From assembly GCF_029887935.1 (NCBI RefSeq), contig NZ_JARXRO010000014.1:680010-744009 (forward strand): DNA of 64,000 bases. Direction: 5' to 3'. The translations under genes were made by a program, and so were the position numbers. Source of the stretch: Luteimonas kalidii (GTDB lineage Bacteria > Pseudomonadota > Gammaproteobacteria > Xanthomonadales > Xanthomonadaceae). Below are positions 8,690 through 17,542 of this stretch, one piece after another. The notes below the pieces were generated by a model, which worked only from the letters and a program-made list of their open reading frames with translations, was not told the DNA's origin and did not search any database. The number at the start of each line of letters is the position of its first letter. The first letter of the stretch is position 1.

Positions 8690-10068
8690 GCCTGCTCCAG
8701 CGCGTCCGCCAGCCGCTCCACCGCGATCACCTCCATGCCCTTGTAGGCCGAACGCCCGCCTTTGGGCGCGTTCGCCTTCGGTACGATCGCGCGCAGGAAC
8801 CCGTGGGTCGCGGCCTCCCTGAGGCGTTCCTCGCCATTGGGAACGGGGCGGATTTCGCCCGACAGCCCGACCTCGCCGAAGGCGATCGTCTTGTCCGGCA
8901 GCGGTGTGTCGCGCAGCGACGAGAGCACCGACAGCAGCACCGGCAGATCGGCCGCGGTCTCCTGCACGCGGATGCCGCCGACCACGTTGACGAACACGTC
9001 CTGATCGCCGGTCACAATGCCGCCGTGCCGGTGCAGCACCGCCAGCAGCATCGCCAGGCGGTTGCCCTCGAGCCCGACCGCCACCCGGCGCGGGTTCGAC
9101 AGCGGCGAGGCATCCACCAGCGCCTGCACCTCCACCAGCAGCGGGCGGGTCCCCTCGCGCGTGACCATGACGCAGCTGCCGGGCTGCTGCGCGCTGGCGC
9201 CGGACAGGAAGATCGCCGACGGGTTCGGCACCTCCTTCAGGCCCCTGTCGCCCATCGCGAACACGCCCAGTTCGTTGACCGCGCCGAAGCGGTTCTTGAA
9301 CGCGCGCAGCACCCGGAAGCGGCTGCCCGAATCGCCCTCGAAGTACAGCACCGCATCGACCATGTGCTCGAGCACGCGCGGTCCGGCGATGCCACCCTCC
9401 TTGGTCACGTGGCCGACCAGGAACACCGCGGTGCCGGTTTCCTTCGCATAGCGCACCAGCCGCGCCGCGCTCTCGCGCACCTGGCTGACCGAGCCCGGCG
9501 CGGCGGTGAGCGATTCGGTCCACAATGTCTGCACCGAATCGGCCACGATGATGCGCGGGCGCAACTGCGCGGCCTGTTCGAGGATGCGTTCGATCCCGGT
9601 TTCGGCCAGGGCGTCCACACCGTCGACCTGCAAGCCGAGCCGCGCCGCGCGTCCGGCCACCTGCGCCAGCGATTCCTCGCCGGTCACGTACAGGCCGGGC
9701 AGGTTGGCGGCCATCGACGCCACCGCCTGCAGCAGCAGCGTCGACTTGCCGATGCCCGGATCGCCGCCCACCAGCACCACCGCGCCCTGCACCAGCCCGC
9801 CGCCGAGCACGCGGTCGAACTCGCCGATACCGGTCGACACGCGCACGTCCTCGCCCTGCTGGACGTCGCGCAGGGCGGTGACCTTCGGCGGGTCGACCTT
9901 GCCGGCCCAGCTTCCGCGCCGCGAAGCGGGCGACTTCGCCGCCGCGGCCGTCTCCAGCACGATCTCCGAGAGGGTGTCCCAGGCACCACACGCGCCGCAT
10001 TGCCCCTGCCACTTGCTGAAATCGGCGCCGCATTCGCTGCACACGTAGGCTGTCCGGGCCTTGGCCAT
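8686..10068 (-). CDS. radA: DNA repair ATPase RadA (Sms)
   Basis: RadA is a RecA-family branch-migration helicase for recombination intermediates. The 460-residue protein has a zinc finger (C10, C13, C24, C27), Walker A GGDPGIGKST at 101-110, the RadA-specific FKNRFG motif, and a Lon-protease-like C-terminal domain. The start at 10068 (MAKARTAYVCSECG) is the family N terminus; 33 upstream codons in frame are spurious. It overlaps the start of the PAP2-like gene and is divergent from the GMC oxidoreductase. Confidence 0.96.
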   Translation of the reverse strand: MAKARTAYVCSECGADFSKWQGQCGACGAWDTLSEIVLETAAAAKSPASRRGSWAGKVDPPKVTALRDVQQGEDVRVSTGIGEFDRVLGGGLVQGAVVLVGGDPGIGKSTLLLQAVASMAANLPGLYVTGEESLAQVAGRAARLGLQVDGVDALAETGIERILEQAAQLRPRIIVADSVQTLWTESLTAAPGSVSQVRESAARLVRYAKETGTAVFLVGHVTKEGGIAGPRVLEHMVDAVLYFEGDSGSRFRVLRAFKNRFGAVNELGVFAMGDRGLKEVPNPSAIFLSGASAQQPGSCVMVTREGTRPLLVEVQALVDASPLSNPRRVAVGLEGNRLAMLLAVLHRHGGIVTGDQDVFVNVVGGIRVQETAADLPVLLSVLSSLRDTPLPDKTIAFGEVGLSGEIRPVPNGEERLREAATHGFLRAIVPKANAPKGGRSAYKGMEVIAVERLADALEQA

Positions 10069-10169
10069 ATTTACGTTGAAGCCTTCTGATCCGGCCCACA
10101 GCGTACCGAAGTCCCGTCTGCGAAGCTGAGACGGCAGGGCCATGCAGACATGAGGCCCAGGACCCAAGG

Positions 10170-11852
10170 ATGATCGAAGACTTCCGCTCCGCCACCTGCC
10201 CGACCGACCTGGTGGCGGATGTCTGCATCATCGGTGCCGGCCCTGCCGGCATCGGCCTCGCGATGGAACTGGCCGGCACGCCGTGGACGGTGTGCCTGGT
10301 CGAGGGCGGTGGGCTGCACAGCGAAGCCGCCAGCCAGGCCTTGAACGAAGGCGAGTCGGTTGGACCGCACCCCTTCGACCCTGCTCACAGCCGCCTGCGC
10401 GTGCTCGGCGGCGCCAGCCGCCTCTGGGGCGGCGGCTGCATCCCGCTCAGCGCGAGCGAGATGGCCCCACGCGACTGGATGCCGCACAGCGGATGGCCGA
10501 TCGGCTGGGAGGAGCTGGCGCCCTACTACGCCCGCGCCAACCGCGCCTGCCGCGTGGACCCGGGCGACTTCGACGACGGCAGCTATCGCCTGCGTGAAGC
10601 GCTCGGCGACGGGCACACGCCGCCGCCGCACCTCGGCCATCGCACCAGTCGCGTCAGTGCGCTCGACTTCGGCCAGGCCTACCTGGACACCCTGCGGACG
10701 GCGCCCGGCATCCAGCTGGTGCTGCACGCCAACGTCGTGCGACTCGATGCGACCGGGAACGCGGCTGCAGTCAGCCGGGCGCAGATCGGCAGCATCGACG
10801 GGCGCCGCGGGACGGTCAGCGCGCGCTGCTTCGTGCTCGCCACCGGCGGGATCGAGAACGCGCGCCTGATGCTGCTGTCCGACGACGTCGCCCCGCACGG
10901 ACTCGGCAACGACCACGACCTCGTCGGCCGCTACTTCATGGACCATCCGCGCTGCCGCCTGGGCACGTTCCGCGGTGGCGACATGGACCGGCTGGCGCGC
11001 CTGTACAGCCGTCCGCTCGACCAGGCCAACAGCCCGGCCTACCACCAGCTCAGCCTGTCCGATGACGCACAGCGTCGCCACCGCCTGTTCAGCGCGCGCG
11101 CGCGACCGTTCGCAATCGAGCGCACCCCGCCGACCGGCCTGTCGTCACTGCGCGCGCTGCGCGCTTCGCTGCGTCGACCCACGCGCCCCGAAGACGAAGG
11201 CAGCCGTGTCGAGCAGTGCGTGCTCGACGCACTGGCGCAGGACCTGCCCGAACAGGTGGCCGAGCCCGCGCGTGGCACGAGTCGCGGCCGACTGGCGCTG
11301 CGCACCGCGCTGAACGCCCGCCACGTGCTGGACGCCGGCCGGCGCAAGCTGGCCCGGCGCGCGGTGGTCGATACGGACCGGGTGGAGATGGTCGGCTACT
11401 TCGAACAGTCGCCCAATCGCGACAGCCGCATCTCCCTGTCCGACCAGCGCGACGCCCTGGGTCTGCGCAAAGTGCAGGTGGACTGGCGCATGGGCGCGGT
11501 CGACGAGGCGAACATCCGCGCGACCTCCGAGCTGATCGGACGCGACGTGGCCGCGCATTTCAACTGCGAGTTCGAGCCGGCCGACTGGTTGCGCGACCCG
11601 GCCGCCTCCCCGGCGCTGCATGGCACCGCGCACCATATCGGGACCACGCGCATGTCGGATTCCCCCGAGCACGGCGTGGTGGACCGCCAGTGTCGGGTCC
11701 ACGGGGTCGACAATCTGTACGTCGCGGGCAGTTCGGTGTTTCCCACCGGAGGCTGGAGCTTCCCCACCCTGACCATCGTCGCCCTGGCCCTGCGCATCAG
11801 CGACGAGCTGCGCGCGCGGCTTCCGGACCTGCAGATGCTGGCCATGCTGTAG
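10170..11852 (+). CDS. GMC-family FAD-dependent oxidoreductase
   Basis: This 560-residue flavoprotein has an N-terminal Rossmann motif CIIGAGPAGIGLAMELA (about 19-35) and the GMC signature LGGASRLWGGGCIPLSASE. Its C-terminal substrate domain contains GTAHHIGTTRMS and VAGSSVFPTGGWSFPTL with the conserved histidine pocket. Such enzymes oxidise alcohols or sugars with O2, quinone or cytochrome acceptors. No TAT signal is visible, so it is probably cytoplasmic. Divergent radA gives no functional hint; substrate unknown. Confidence 0.85.
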   Translation: MIEDFRSATCPTDLVADVCIIGAGPAGIGLAMELAGTPWTVCLVEGGGLHSEAASQALNEGESVGPHPFDPAHSRLRVLGGASRLWGGGCIPLSASEMAPRDWMPHSGWPIGWEELAPYYARANRACRVDPGDFDDGSYRLREALGDGHTPPPHLGHRTSRVSALDFGQAYLDTLRTAPGIQLVLHANVVRLDATGNAAAVSRAQIGSIDGRRGTVSARCFVLATGGIENARLMLLSDDVAPHGLGNDHDLVGRYFMDHPRCRLGTFRGGDMDRLARLYSRPLDQANSPAYHQLSLSDDAQRRHRLFSARARPFAIERTPPTGLSSLRALRASLRRPTRPEDEGSRVEQCVLDALAQDLPEQVAEPARGTSRGRLALRTALNARHVLDAGRRKLARRAVVDTDRVEMVGYFEQSPNRDSRISLSDQRDALGLRKVQVDWRMGAVDEANIRATSELIGRDVAAHFNCEFEPADWLRDPAASPALHGTAHHIGTTRMSDSPEHGVVDRQCRVHGVDNLYVAGSSVFPTGGWSFPTLTIVALALRISDELRARLPDLQMLAML

Positions 11853-11885
11853 CCGGCGCGGGGCGATCGGGCCCGGGGCGGCCCT

Positions 11886-11915
11886 TTGACCGGGCGCCCC
11901 TCCACGCCCTAGAAT
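11886..11915 (+). promoter_or_regulatory. Promoter of tRNA-Thr
   Basis: TTGACC (11886-11891), an 18-bp spacer and TAGAAT (11910-11915) place transcription start a few nt before the tRNA 5' end at 11927. Confidence 0.65.
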
Positions 11916-11926
11916 CTGCGACCCTC

Positions 11927-12002
11927 GCCGGAATAGCTCAGTTGGTAGAGCGGCGCATTCGTAATGCGTAGGTCGTAGGTTCGATTCCTATTTCCGGCAC
12001 CA
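11927..12002 (+). tRNA. tRNA-Thr(CGT)
   Basis: This 76-nt cloverleaf has acceptor GCCGGAA/TTCCGGC, D-arm GCTC...GAGC, anticodon stem GCGCA/TGCGT with loop TTCGTAA (anticodon CGT, reading ACG), T-loop TTCGATTC, discriminator A and an encoded CCA. All stems pair. Confidence 0.95.
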
Positions 12003-12060
12003 GTTTCCGCTCCCGACCGGCGTGTCCCGAAAACGGATACGGTGGGGCAGCGATCCACCG

Positions 12061-12088
12061 ATGCCCGCGCCCGCCAGCGCGGGCATTG
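12061..12088 (+). terminator. Hairpin terminator downstream of tRNA-Thr
   Basis: A perfect 10-bp stem ATGCCCGCGC / GCGCGGGCAT with a 6-nt loop is followed by TGTCGTGTT. It is the only strong hairpin after the tRNA; the U-tract is imperfect. Confidence 0.6.
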
Positions 12089-12183
12089 TCGTGTTCAGGG
12101 CGGGGACGCCTGGTGTCGGGCGGCGATCTGTCGGCACCGGGGCAGCCGAACATCGCAAACGCGACGCGACGCGCGATCAGTGC

Positions 12184-12450
12184 TCAGCGATACACCGGGC
12201 TGAGCGAGGCATTCAGGCTGGCCGACTCGAGCGCCAAGCGCAGGCGCATCTCCACGCCGTGCAGGTCCTGGAGTTGCCGCGGCGCATACAGCGTGTAGAC
12301 CGGGCGCCCTTCGCGATGCGATTCCTTGCGGTCGACGCCGACATCCCGCGTGCCGCACGCCTCCCTCCACAGCTGCGTCAACGCGCCGGGGCCGATGCTG
12401 CGGTCGCCGGAGAGCGTGAACGTGAACATCGCGACCTGATCGTTGGCCAT
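12184..12450 (-). CDS. Small hypothetical protein
   Basis: This 88-residue protein starts at ATG 12450 (MANDQVAMFTFTLSGDRS), with AAAGAGGAG about 6 nt upstream, a strong ribosome site that decides against the longer frame. It contains RKESHREGRPVYTLYAPRQL and looks soluble. I do not recognise the family. It points toward tRNA-Thr and is divergent from the CxxCxxCC protein gene. Confidence 0.6.
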   Translation of the reverse strand: MANDQVAMFTFTLSGDRSIGPGALTQLWREACGTRDVGVDRKESHREGRPVYTLYAPRQLQDLHGVEMRLRLALESASLNASLSPVYR

Positions 12451-12772
12451 GGCGAGCTCCTCTTTGGCATTCGAGTATGCGCCAGACGCCGGCCGAGTGC
12501 GCAACCGCGTTCACGGCAGCCGGGCGCCGCATCGCGTAGGATGCAGCGTGCTGAACGCTGTTTCGTGCGTCCGTCCGACCGTCGCCAACGTCGCGCGCTG
12601 CGCCTGTCTCCACGCGTTGCCCCACGCCACGTGGGCAATGCCGCTGCGGGAGCGCCATGTCACTCCACCCGTCCCGATCGCCCAGCTTGCACGCGTGTCG
12701 TCGCGATGCCCGCGCGCCAGTGCCTGCCCGCCTGCATGCGCGGCGGCCATTCGCATCGGGGCGGAGGGTGCG
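12451..12772. other. Divergent intergenic region
   Basis: This 322-bp region separates the 88-residue gene (minus) from the CxxCxxCC gene (plus). Open frames run through it on both strands, but none has a plausible ribosome site or protein-like composition. It should hold both promoters; a weak CATACT on the minus strand near 12473-12478 is the only candidate box. Confidence 0.5.
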
Positions 12773-13072
12773 ATGAGCGACGCGACCCTGTGCGAACGCT
12801 GCGATGCGGTCTGTTGCCGCCTGACCGTCGTGCTGCAGGAGGGCGACCGGATCGCGCCGCACATGACCACGTGGCGCGACGGCCTGCACGTGATGGACCG
12901 CGACGAGGAAGGCTGGTGCGTCGCCCTCGATTCGGCGCGCATGCGCTGCGGCTGCTACGAGTCGCGTCCCGAAGTCTGCAGGCGGTTCGCGATGTCGGGG
13001 CCGTACTGCCTCGAATTGCGTTCCGACTACAGCGACCGCATGCGCCGCGGCATTCCGCTGCAGTTGCACTGA
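12773..13072 (+). CDS. CxxCxxCC-family (YkgJ-like) metal-binding protein
   Basis: This 99-residue protein has clustered cysteines C7, C10, C14 and C15 (LCERCDAVCCRL), then CGCYESRPEVCRRF and a last PYC. This pattern defines the zinc/iron-chelating CxxCxxCC (YkgJ) family, whose function is unknown. The start at 12773 (MSDATLCERC) has GGAGG 5-9 nt upstream. It leads a tight run of three small genes on the plus strand. Confidence 0.8.
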   Translation: MSDATLCERCDAVCCRLTVVLQEGDRIAPHMTTWRDGLHVMDRDEEGWCVALDSARMRCGCYESRPEVCRRFAMSGPYCLELRSDYSDRMRRGIPLQLH

Positions 13073-13083
13073 ACGGAGGTTCC

Positions 13084-13338
13084 ATGCCGCCCCGCAAACC
13101 CAGCGCCACCGGCACCGCGCCGACCGGGATCGCACCGTCGGGAACGACGCACCTGTTCGCCCAGCGTGAGCGCAAGCGCCCGCCGGCGATGACCAGCGAG
13201 CGGATCGCCGACGACCTGGACGCGTTCCGCAAGGCCGGTGGCCGGATCGAGGTGCTGGGCACCACGCGGTCGCTGAAGAAGATCGGCCTCGACGAGGAGC
13301 AAGCGGCAGTCGTACCCTCCACCAAACCTACCCCCTGA
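13084..13338 (+). CDS. Small basic hypothetical protein
   Basis: This 84-residue protein starts MPPRKPSATGTAPTGIAPSG after a GGAGG site. Its N terminus is low-complexity Pro/Thr/Ala; the C-terminal half is more ordered (TSERIADDLDAFRKAGGRIEV). It begins 11 nt after the CxxCxxCC gene, so an operon is likely. No family recognised. Confidence 0.6.
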   Translation: MPPRKPSATGTAPTGIAPSGTTHLFAQRERKRPPAMTSERIADDLDAFRKAGGRIEVLGTTRSLKKIGLDEEQAAVVPSTKPTP

Positions 13339-13356
13339 CGACACGAGGAGAGCCCA

Positions 13357-13566
13357 TTGGCGAAGGTCAACTACGCATTCGAGAAGCGCCAGCGCGAGCT
13401 GGCGAAAAAGCGCAAGCAGGACGCGAAGGACGCCCGCAAGCGAGAGGCACGCGAGGCGACGGAACCGAGCGAAGCGCAGGCACCGCCGGACCAGGCCCCC
13501 GAGGCCCCTGCCCCCTCCGAGGACACCGCCGCCGCACCGCGCGTGCATCGCCGGCCCACCCCCTGA
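13357..13566 (+). CDS. Small Lys/Arg-rich protein
   Basis: This 69-residue protein starts at TTG 13357, supported by GAGGAG 5-10 nt upstream and by the N terminus MAKVNYAFEKRQRELAKKRK, which I associate with short conserved proteins in related bacteria. The first 30 residues are highly charged and likely helical; the rest is Pro/Ala-rich and disordered. It is third in the small-gene run, 18 nt after its neighbour. Confidence 0.6.
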   Translation: MAKVNYAFEKRQRELAKKRKQDAKDARKREAREATEPSEAQAPPDQAPEAPAPSEDTAAAPRVHRRPTP

Positions 13567-13624
13567 CGGACGCACCCGGCGACCGCGCAGCGCGACCACA
13601 GAGGTGACGCCACCCTGGTGTGGT

Positions 13625-13645
13625 GCGCCGCGCTCGCTGCGGCGC
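13625..13645. terminator. Hairpin between the small-gene run and ispH
   Basis: A perfect 7-bp inverted repeat GCGCCGC / GCGGCGC with a 7-nt loop lies in the convergent spacer. It has no U-tract, so it may be a bidirectional terminator or simply GC-rich structure. Confidence 0.35.
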
Positions 13646-13709
13646 CGCGAGGATCCGGACCCGCCGCGTGCCGTCGCATGGATGGCGCGGCTCGCACCCA
13701 CGGCGCGCC

Positions 13710-14660
13710 TCAGTCCACCAGTTGCAGCCGCAGTTCCTTGGGCAGCGCGAAGACCATGCTCTCGGGCTCTCCGTGCAGTTCGCGCACCGGACCGGCACCG
13801 AGTTCACGCAGGCGCGCAAGCACGCCCTGCACCAGCACATCGGGCGCCGACGCGCCCGCGGTCACGCCGATATGGCGGCGACCGGCGACCCATTCCGGGT
13901 CGATCTCCGCGGCACCATCGATCAGGTAGGCCTCCACCCCGTCGCGTTCGGCCAGTTCGCGCAGCCGGTTGGAGTTGGAGCTGTTCGGCGAGCCCACCAC
14001 CAGCACCAGGTCGCACTGCTGCGCGAGTTCGCGCACCGCGTCCTGGCGGTTCTGGGTGGCGTAGCAGATATCGTCGTTCTTCGGCCCCTGCATCGCCGGG
14101 AAGCGCCCGCGCAGCGCATCGATGATGCCGCGGGTATCGTCGACCGACAGCGTGGTCTGGGTGGTGTAGGCCAGGTTGTCGGGCTGGCCGGGTTCCAGCC
14201 AGGCCACGTCTTCGAGGTCTTCGACCAGGTAGATGCGCCCGGCGCCGCTCTCGGCCTTCCACTGCCCCATCGTGCCCTCGACCTCGGGATGCCCGGCATG
14301 GCCGATGAGCACGACGTCGCGGCCGGCGCGGCAGTGCCGCGCGACCTCGAAGTGCACCTTGGTCACCAGCGGGCAGGTGGCGTCGAACACCTTGAGCCCG
14401 CGTCGTCCCGCTTCCTCGCGCACCGCCTGCGACACGCCGTGGGCACTGAAGATCACGGTGTTGCCGTCGGGCACCTCGTCGAGCTCCTCGACGAAGATCG
14501 CACCTCGGCGCTTGAGGTCCTCGACCACGAACCGGTTGTGCACCACCTCGTGGCGCACGTAGATCGGCGCGCCGAGCGTCTCGATCGCGCGCTTGACGAT
14601 CTCGATCGCGCGGTCGACACCGGCGCAGAAGCCGCGGGGATTGGCGAGGACGATGTCCAT
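13710..14660 (-). CDS. ispH: 4-hydroxy-3-methylbut-2-enyl diphosphate reductase
   Basis: IspH performs the last step of the MEP isoprenoid pathway with a [4Fe-4S] cluster. The 316-residue protein has all three cluster cysteines (C12 in RGFCAGV, C96 in FDATCPLV, C199 in ICYATQNRQ) and matches E. coli in length. The start at 14660 ([12 protein letters not shown]) is chosen; an ATG three codons upstream is equally open. It ends the minus-strand block that begins with murJ, with an iron module inserted upstream. Confidence 0.97.
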   Translation of the reverse strand: MDIVLANPRGFCAGVDRAIEIVKRAIETLGAPIYVRHEVVHNRFVVEDLKRRGAIFVEELDEVPDGNTVIFSAHGVSQAVREEAGRRGLKVFDATCPLVTKVHFEVARHCRAGRDVVLIGHAGHPEVEGTMGQWKAESGAGRIYLVEDLEDVAWLEPGQPDNLAYTTQTTLSVDDTRGIIDALRGRFPAMQGPKNDDICYATQNRQDAVRELAQQCDLVLVVGSPNSSNSNRLRELAERDGVEAYLIDGAAEIDPEWVAGRRHIGVTAGASAPDVLVQGVLARLRELGAGPVRELHGEPESMVFALPKELRLQLVD

Positions 14661-14740
14661 GACGCGCATTCTAGCGCCGTGCCTGGCAACGCCGGCGCAA
14701 CACGCCGTACCGCCCGTCGCAGGGCCGGCGCCGTCCGGGA

Positions 14741-15004
14741 TCAGCGCTGGCCGCGCCGGTCGCGCTCGAAGGCCAGCGCGCGCAGCAGCGCCACCGCGAG
14801 CGCCGACAGCATCAGCGCCGCGGTCCAGAACACCGGGCCCTGTTCGATGCCGATGGCCGCCACGTAGCCGGCGAGGCTGATCGCGAAGCCCGCGCCCGCG
14901 CCGACGCGCAGCGCGCGCCTGCGCGCCTGCAGCGTGCCCGGGACCATCGCCAGGGCCAGCGACCACCAGCCGGCAAGCAGCAGCAGCGTGGCGAATACGA
15001 CCAT
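14741..15004 (-). CDS. DUF3325-like small membrane protein
   Basis: This 87-residue protein has about three hydrophobic helices ([20 protein letters not shown] at the N terminus, then [14 protein letters not shown] and the region around [11 protein letters not shown]) and a basic end. Position immediately after a PepSY protein (1 nt between stop and start) and its length fit DUF3325, a family repeatedly found beside PepSY and DUF3649 genes in iron-uptake loci. Function unknown. Confidence 0.65.
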   Translation of the reverse strand: MVVFATLLLLAGWWSLALAMVPGTLQARRRALRVGAGAGFAISLAGYVAAIGIEQGPVFWTAALMLSALAVALLRALAFERDRRGQR

Positions 15005-15005
15005 C

Positions 15006-16568
15006 TCAGGCTCCTCCGTCCACGGCCACCGCACGGTCCGTGCGCGCGCGTGGCTCCGACCGCACCGCCACCGGCGCTGGGCGCCGCGCCGCCTTGCGTG
15101 CCAGCGCGGCGAACGCGAGCGCGAAGCCGATCGCCACCAGATCCACCGCCGCCAGCGCCCAGTCGCCGCGCGCGAGCGTGGCGAGGAGGTGGCTGTCCGG
15201 GGCGGTGGCGAAACTGACCAGCGGGATCGCGCCCATCGCCAGCGCCGTGGCTGCGAACAGGTCGCGCCAGCCGCGCCCCGAGCGCTCGCGCACTGCGCCC
15301 CACGCCGCCGCCGCGATCCAGGACAGGGCGAACGCACTCACCTCCGCGCCGGCGCGATCGTCCAGCGAGGCCGGCAGCACGCGGTTCGCGACCAGCATCG
15401 CCGCACAGGCGAACGGCATCCCGCCGACCACGCCGACGTTCAGCGCCCGCACCAGGCCGTAGCCGCTGAGCACGCCCGCCGCGGCCACGCGCTGCTCGCG
15501 CTTGCGCACCCAGACCTGCATGCCGGTCGCCAGCATCACGCAACCGGCCAGGCCCAGCACGAAGTACAGCCAGCGCAGCGGCGCGCCGCCGAACTGCGCC
15601 ATGTGCAGCCCACCCAGGAAGGCGTAGGTGTCGTACCCCGCGGTCGCGGGCGCGGACTGGTGCACGAACGCGCCGGTGGCGGCGTCGTACTGCACCTGCT
15701 GCATGTCCCAGGCCACGCGTCGCGAATGATCGGTGCCGAACGCGATCGTCGCGCTGGCGTCGGCGGGATGGTGGATGGACGCCCACTCCACCGGAGCGCC
15801 CATGCGCTGCCGCGCGTCGGCGACCAGCGCGTCGACCGAATGCAGCGATTCGAGCGGGCGGCCGACCTCGGGGCGCTCGTAGAAGCCGCCGGCTTCCTCG
15901 TAGAACTTCTCGACATCGCCCCCGTACGCAGCCTGGGTGCCGCCGAAGATGTAGCTGGCGGCGAAGATCGCCACCCCGGTGTAGGCGATCATCAGGTGGA
16001 ACGGCAGCCCGAGCACGCCGGCGAGGTTGTGGCCGTCCAGCCACGCGCGCTGGCCGCCGCCGCGCCAGCGCAGCATGAAGAAGTCCTTGAAGATCTTCTT
16101 GTGGGTGATCACGCCGGCGACCAGCGCCACCATCATCAGCATGCCGGTGAGTCCGACCAGGTACATGCCCCACAGGCCTGCATGCAGGTCGTAGTGCAGC
16201 TGGAAGAAGAACTGCCCGGGGCCGGACGCCGGTATCTCCGCGCCGTTGCGTGGATCCAGCAGCACCTCGCCCTGGCTGCCGTCGTCGTTGTACCAGAACG
16301 CTTCCATCCCGCGCTTGCGATCGCCCGAGACGTGCGCCCACCACACGTGCGCCTCCGGGGCGTGCTCGCGCACGCGCGCGAAAGCGGCGTCGAACCGGGT
16401 CGGCTGCTGGCCGGACATTCCGTGCAGCGACGGGCGCGCCCAATCGTCCAGTTCGCGGTCGAAGCAGGCGATGGTGCCGCCGACGAAGATCACGAACAGC
16501 AGCCAGCCGGCCAGCAGCCCCGACCAGGTATGGAGCCAGGCCATCGCCTGGCGCAGCGAATTCTTCAT
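15006..16568 (-). CDS. PepSY-associated TM protein (PiuB-like iron-regulated membrane protein)
   Basis: This 520-residue protein starts MKNSLRQAMAWLHTWSGLLA, the typical PepSY_TM opening with an N-terminal helix ending in GGTIACFDRELDDW. It has a periplasmic PepSY region and several C-terminal helices. The family is linked to TonB-dependent siderophore uptake and in some members to reductive iron release. It lies between DUF3649 and DUF3325 genes in one transcription unit, downstream of a Fur-box-like dyad. Confidence 0.85.
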   Translation of the reverse strand: MKNSLRQAMAWLHTWSGLLAGWLLFVIFVGGTIACFDRELDDWARPSLHGMSGQQPTRFDAAFARVREHAPEAHVWWAHVSGDRKRGMEAFWYNDDGSQGEVLLDPRNGAEIPASGPGQFFFQLHYDLHAGLWGMYLVGLTGMLMMVALVAGVITHKKIFKDFFMLRWRGGGQRAWLDGHNLAGVLGLPFHLMIAYTGVAIFAASYIFGGTQAAYGGDVEKFYEEAGGFYERPEVGRPLESLHSVDALVADARQRMGAPVEWASIHHPADASATIAFGTDHSRRVAWDMQQVQYDAATGAFVHQSAPATAGYDTYAFLGGLHMAQFGGAPLRWLYFVLGLAGCVMLATGMQVWVRKREQRVAAAGVLSGYGLVRALNVGVVGGMPFACAAMLVANRVLPASLDDRAGAEVSAFALSWIAAAAWGAVRERSGRGWRDLFAATALAMGAIPLVSFATAPDSHLLATLARGDWALAAVDLVAIGFALAFAALARKAARRPAPVAVRSEPRARTDRAVAVDGGA

Positions 16569-16593
16569 CGCGTCGTCCCCGTTCCGATGCGCA

Positions 16594-16926
16594 TCACGGC
16601 CGCAGCGCCTGTTCGGCGAGCAGCGTCGCCAGCCCGAGCATCGCCACGCCCAGCAGCAGCGGAACGCCCGCGGCGCGCTTCCAGTCGCGCGCGCCGAAGG
16701 CATAGACCGCCGCAGCGCACCAGACCGGGAACGCCAGCAGCGCGCCGGCGACCACCCGGTCCGGGCGCGAGAACGGCAGGACGCAGGCGCCCAGCGCGGA
16801 GAACGCGTGCGCGAGGAAGTAGCCGCCGAACACGGCGGCCAGCGTGCGCACCAGCACCTGGCCGGCGTGGCGCCAACCGCCGGCAGCGCGCTTGCTTGCG
16901 GGGGGAGAGAGAACCTGGGTCGCCAT
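16594..16926 (-). CDS. DUF3649-like iron-associated membrane protein
   Basis: This 110-residue protein has about three or four hydrophobic helices (TLAAVFGGYFLAHAFSALG; VVAGALLAFPVWCAAAVYAFG; VPLLLGVAMLGLATLL). Length and position before a PepSY gene fit DUF3649. It is the first gene of the three-gene module; the PepSY ATG lies 25 nt downstream. Confidence 0.65.
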   Translation of the reverse strand: MATQVLSPPASKRAAGGWRHAGQVLVRTLAAVFGGYFLAHAFSALGACVLPFSRPDRVVAGALLAFPVWCAAAVYAFGARDWKRAAGVPLLLGVAMLGLATLLAEQALRP

Positions 16927-16971
16927 CGGATCCGGTGACTGGGGCCGGGACGCCCGGCGGATCGCGATAGG

Positions 16972-16990
16972 TTAAATGAGATCCATTAGC
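16972..16990 (-). promoter_or_regulatory. Fur-box-like operator
   Basis: The 19-mer TTAAATGAGATCCATTAGC on the plus strand matches the classical Fur consensus GATAATGATAATCATTATC at 12 of 19 positions and keeps the AATG/CATT dyad. It lies 46 bp upstream of the DUF3649 start and beyond the lspA stop, in an AT-rich island. A possible -35 TTGCGC lies just upstream on the minus strand at 16995-17000. Binding is inferred. Confidence 0.55.
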
Positions 16991-17017
16991 AGGCGCAAAT
17001 GCGCACCATCCCCATCG

Positions 17018-17542
17018 TCAGTCCGGCCGGCTTTTTGCACCGGCGCCCAGCACGCCGAACAGTGCGATCCCGATCGCCCCGCCCACCACGGCGCAGTCGG
17101 CGATGTTGAAGGCGGGCCAGTAGTAGTCCTTCCAGTGCCACTGGATGAAATCCACGACGTGGCCATGGACCTGGCGGTCGATGATGTTGCCCAGCGCGCC
17201 GCCGATGACCAGCGCGAACGGCAGCGCCGTGCGCCAGTCGCGGCGCGGCGTCTTCCACAGCCAGAACGCCAGCAGCCCGCTGATGCCGATGCCGAGCACG
17301 GTGAAGAACCACTTCTGCCAGCCGCCCGCGCCGGCCAGGAAGCTGAAGGCGGCACCGGTGTTGTAGGTGCGGTACCAGTTCCAGAAGCCATCGATGACCG
17401 GGATCGGGGTGTATTCGGGCAGGCTGGTGAGCACCCACCACTTGGTGAGCTGGTCGAGCACGATCACCACCGCCGACAGCAGGAGCCAGGCCAGCGCGGT
17501 GGGTCCGGGCCGGGACTGCGGCGACGCAGGACTCAGAACCAT
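17018..17542 (-). CDS. lspA: Lipoprotein signal peptidase II
   Basis: LspA is the aspartyl protease that cleaves prolipoprotein signal peptides in the inner membrane. The 174-residue protein has four membrane segments and catalytic Asp in GNIIDR (D122) and FNIAD (D149). Start MVLSPASPQ at 17542 overlaps the end of ileS by 10 bp, so translation is coupled. Confidence 0.96.
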   Translation of the reverse strand: MVLSPASPQSRPGPTALAWLLLSAVVIVLDQLTKWWVLTSLPEYTPIPVIDGFWNWYRTYNTGAAFSFLAGAGGWQKWFFTVLGIGISGLLAFWLWKTPRRDWRTALPFALVIGGALGNIIDRQVHGHVVDFIQWHWKDYYWPAFNIADCAVVGGAIGIALFGVLGAGAKSRPD

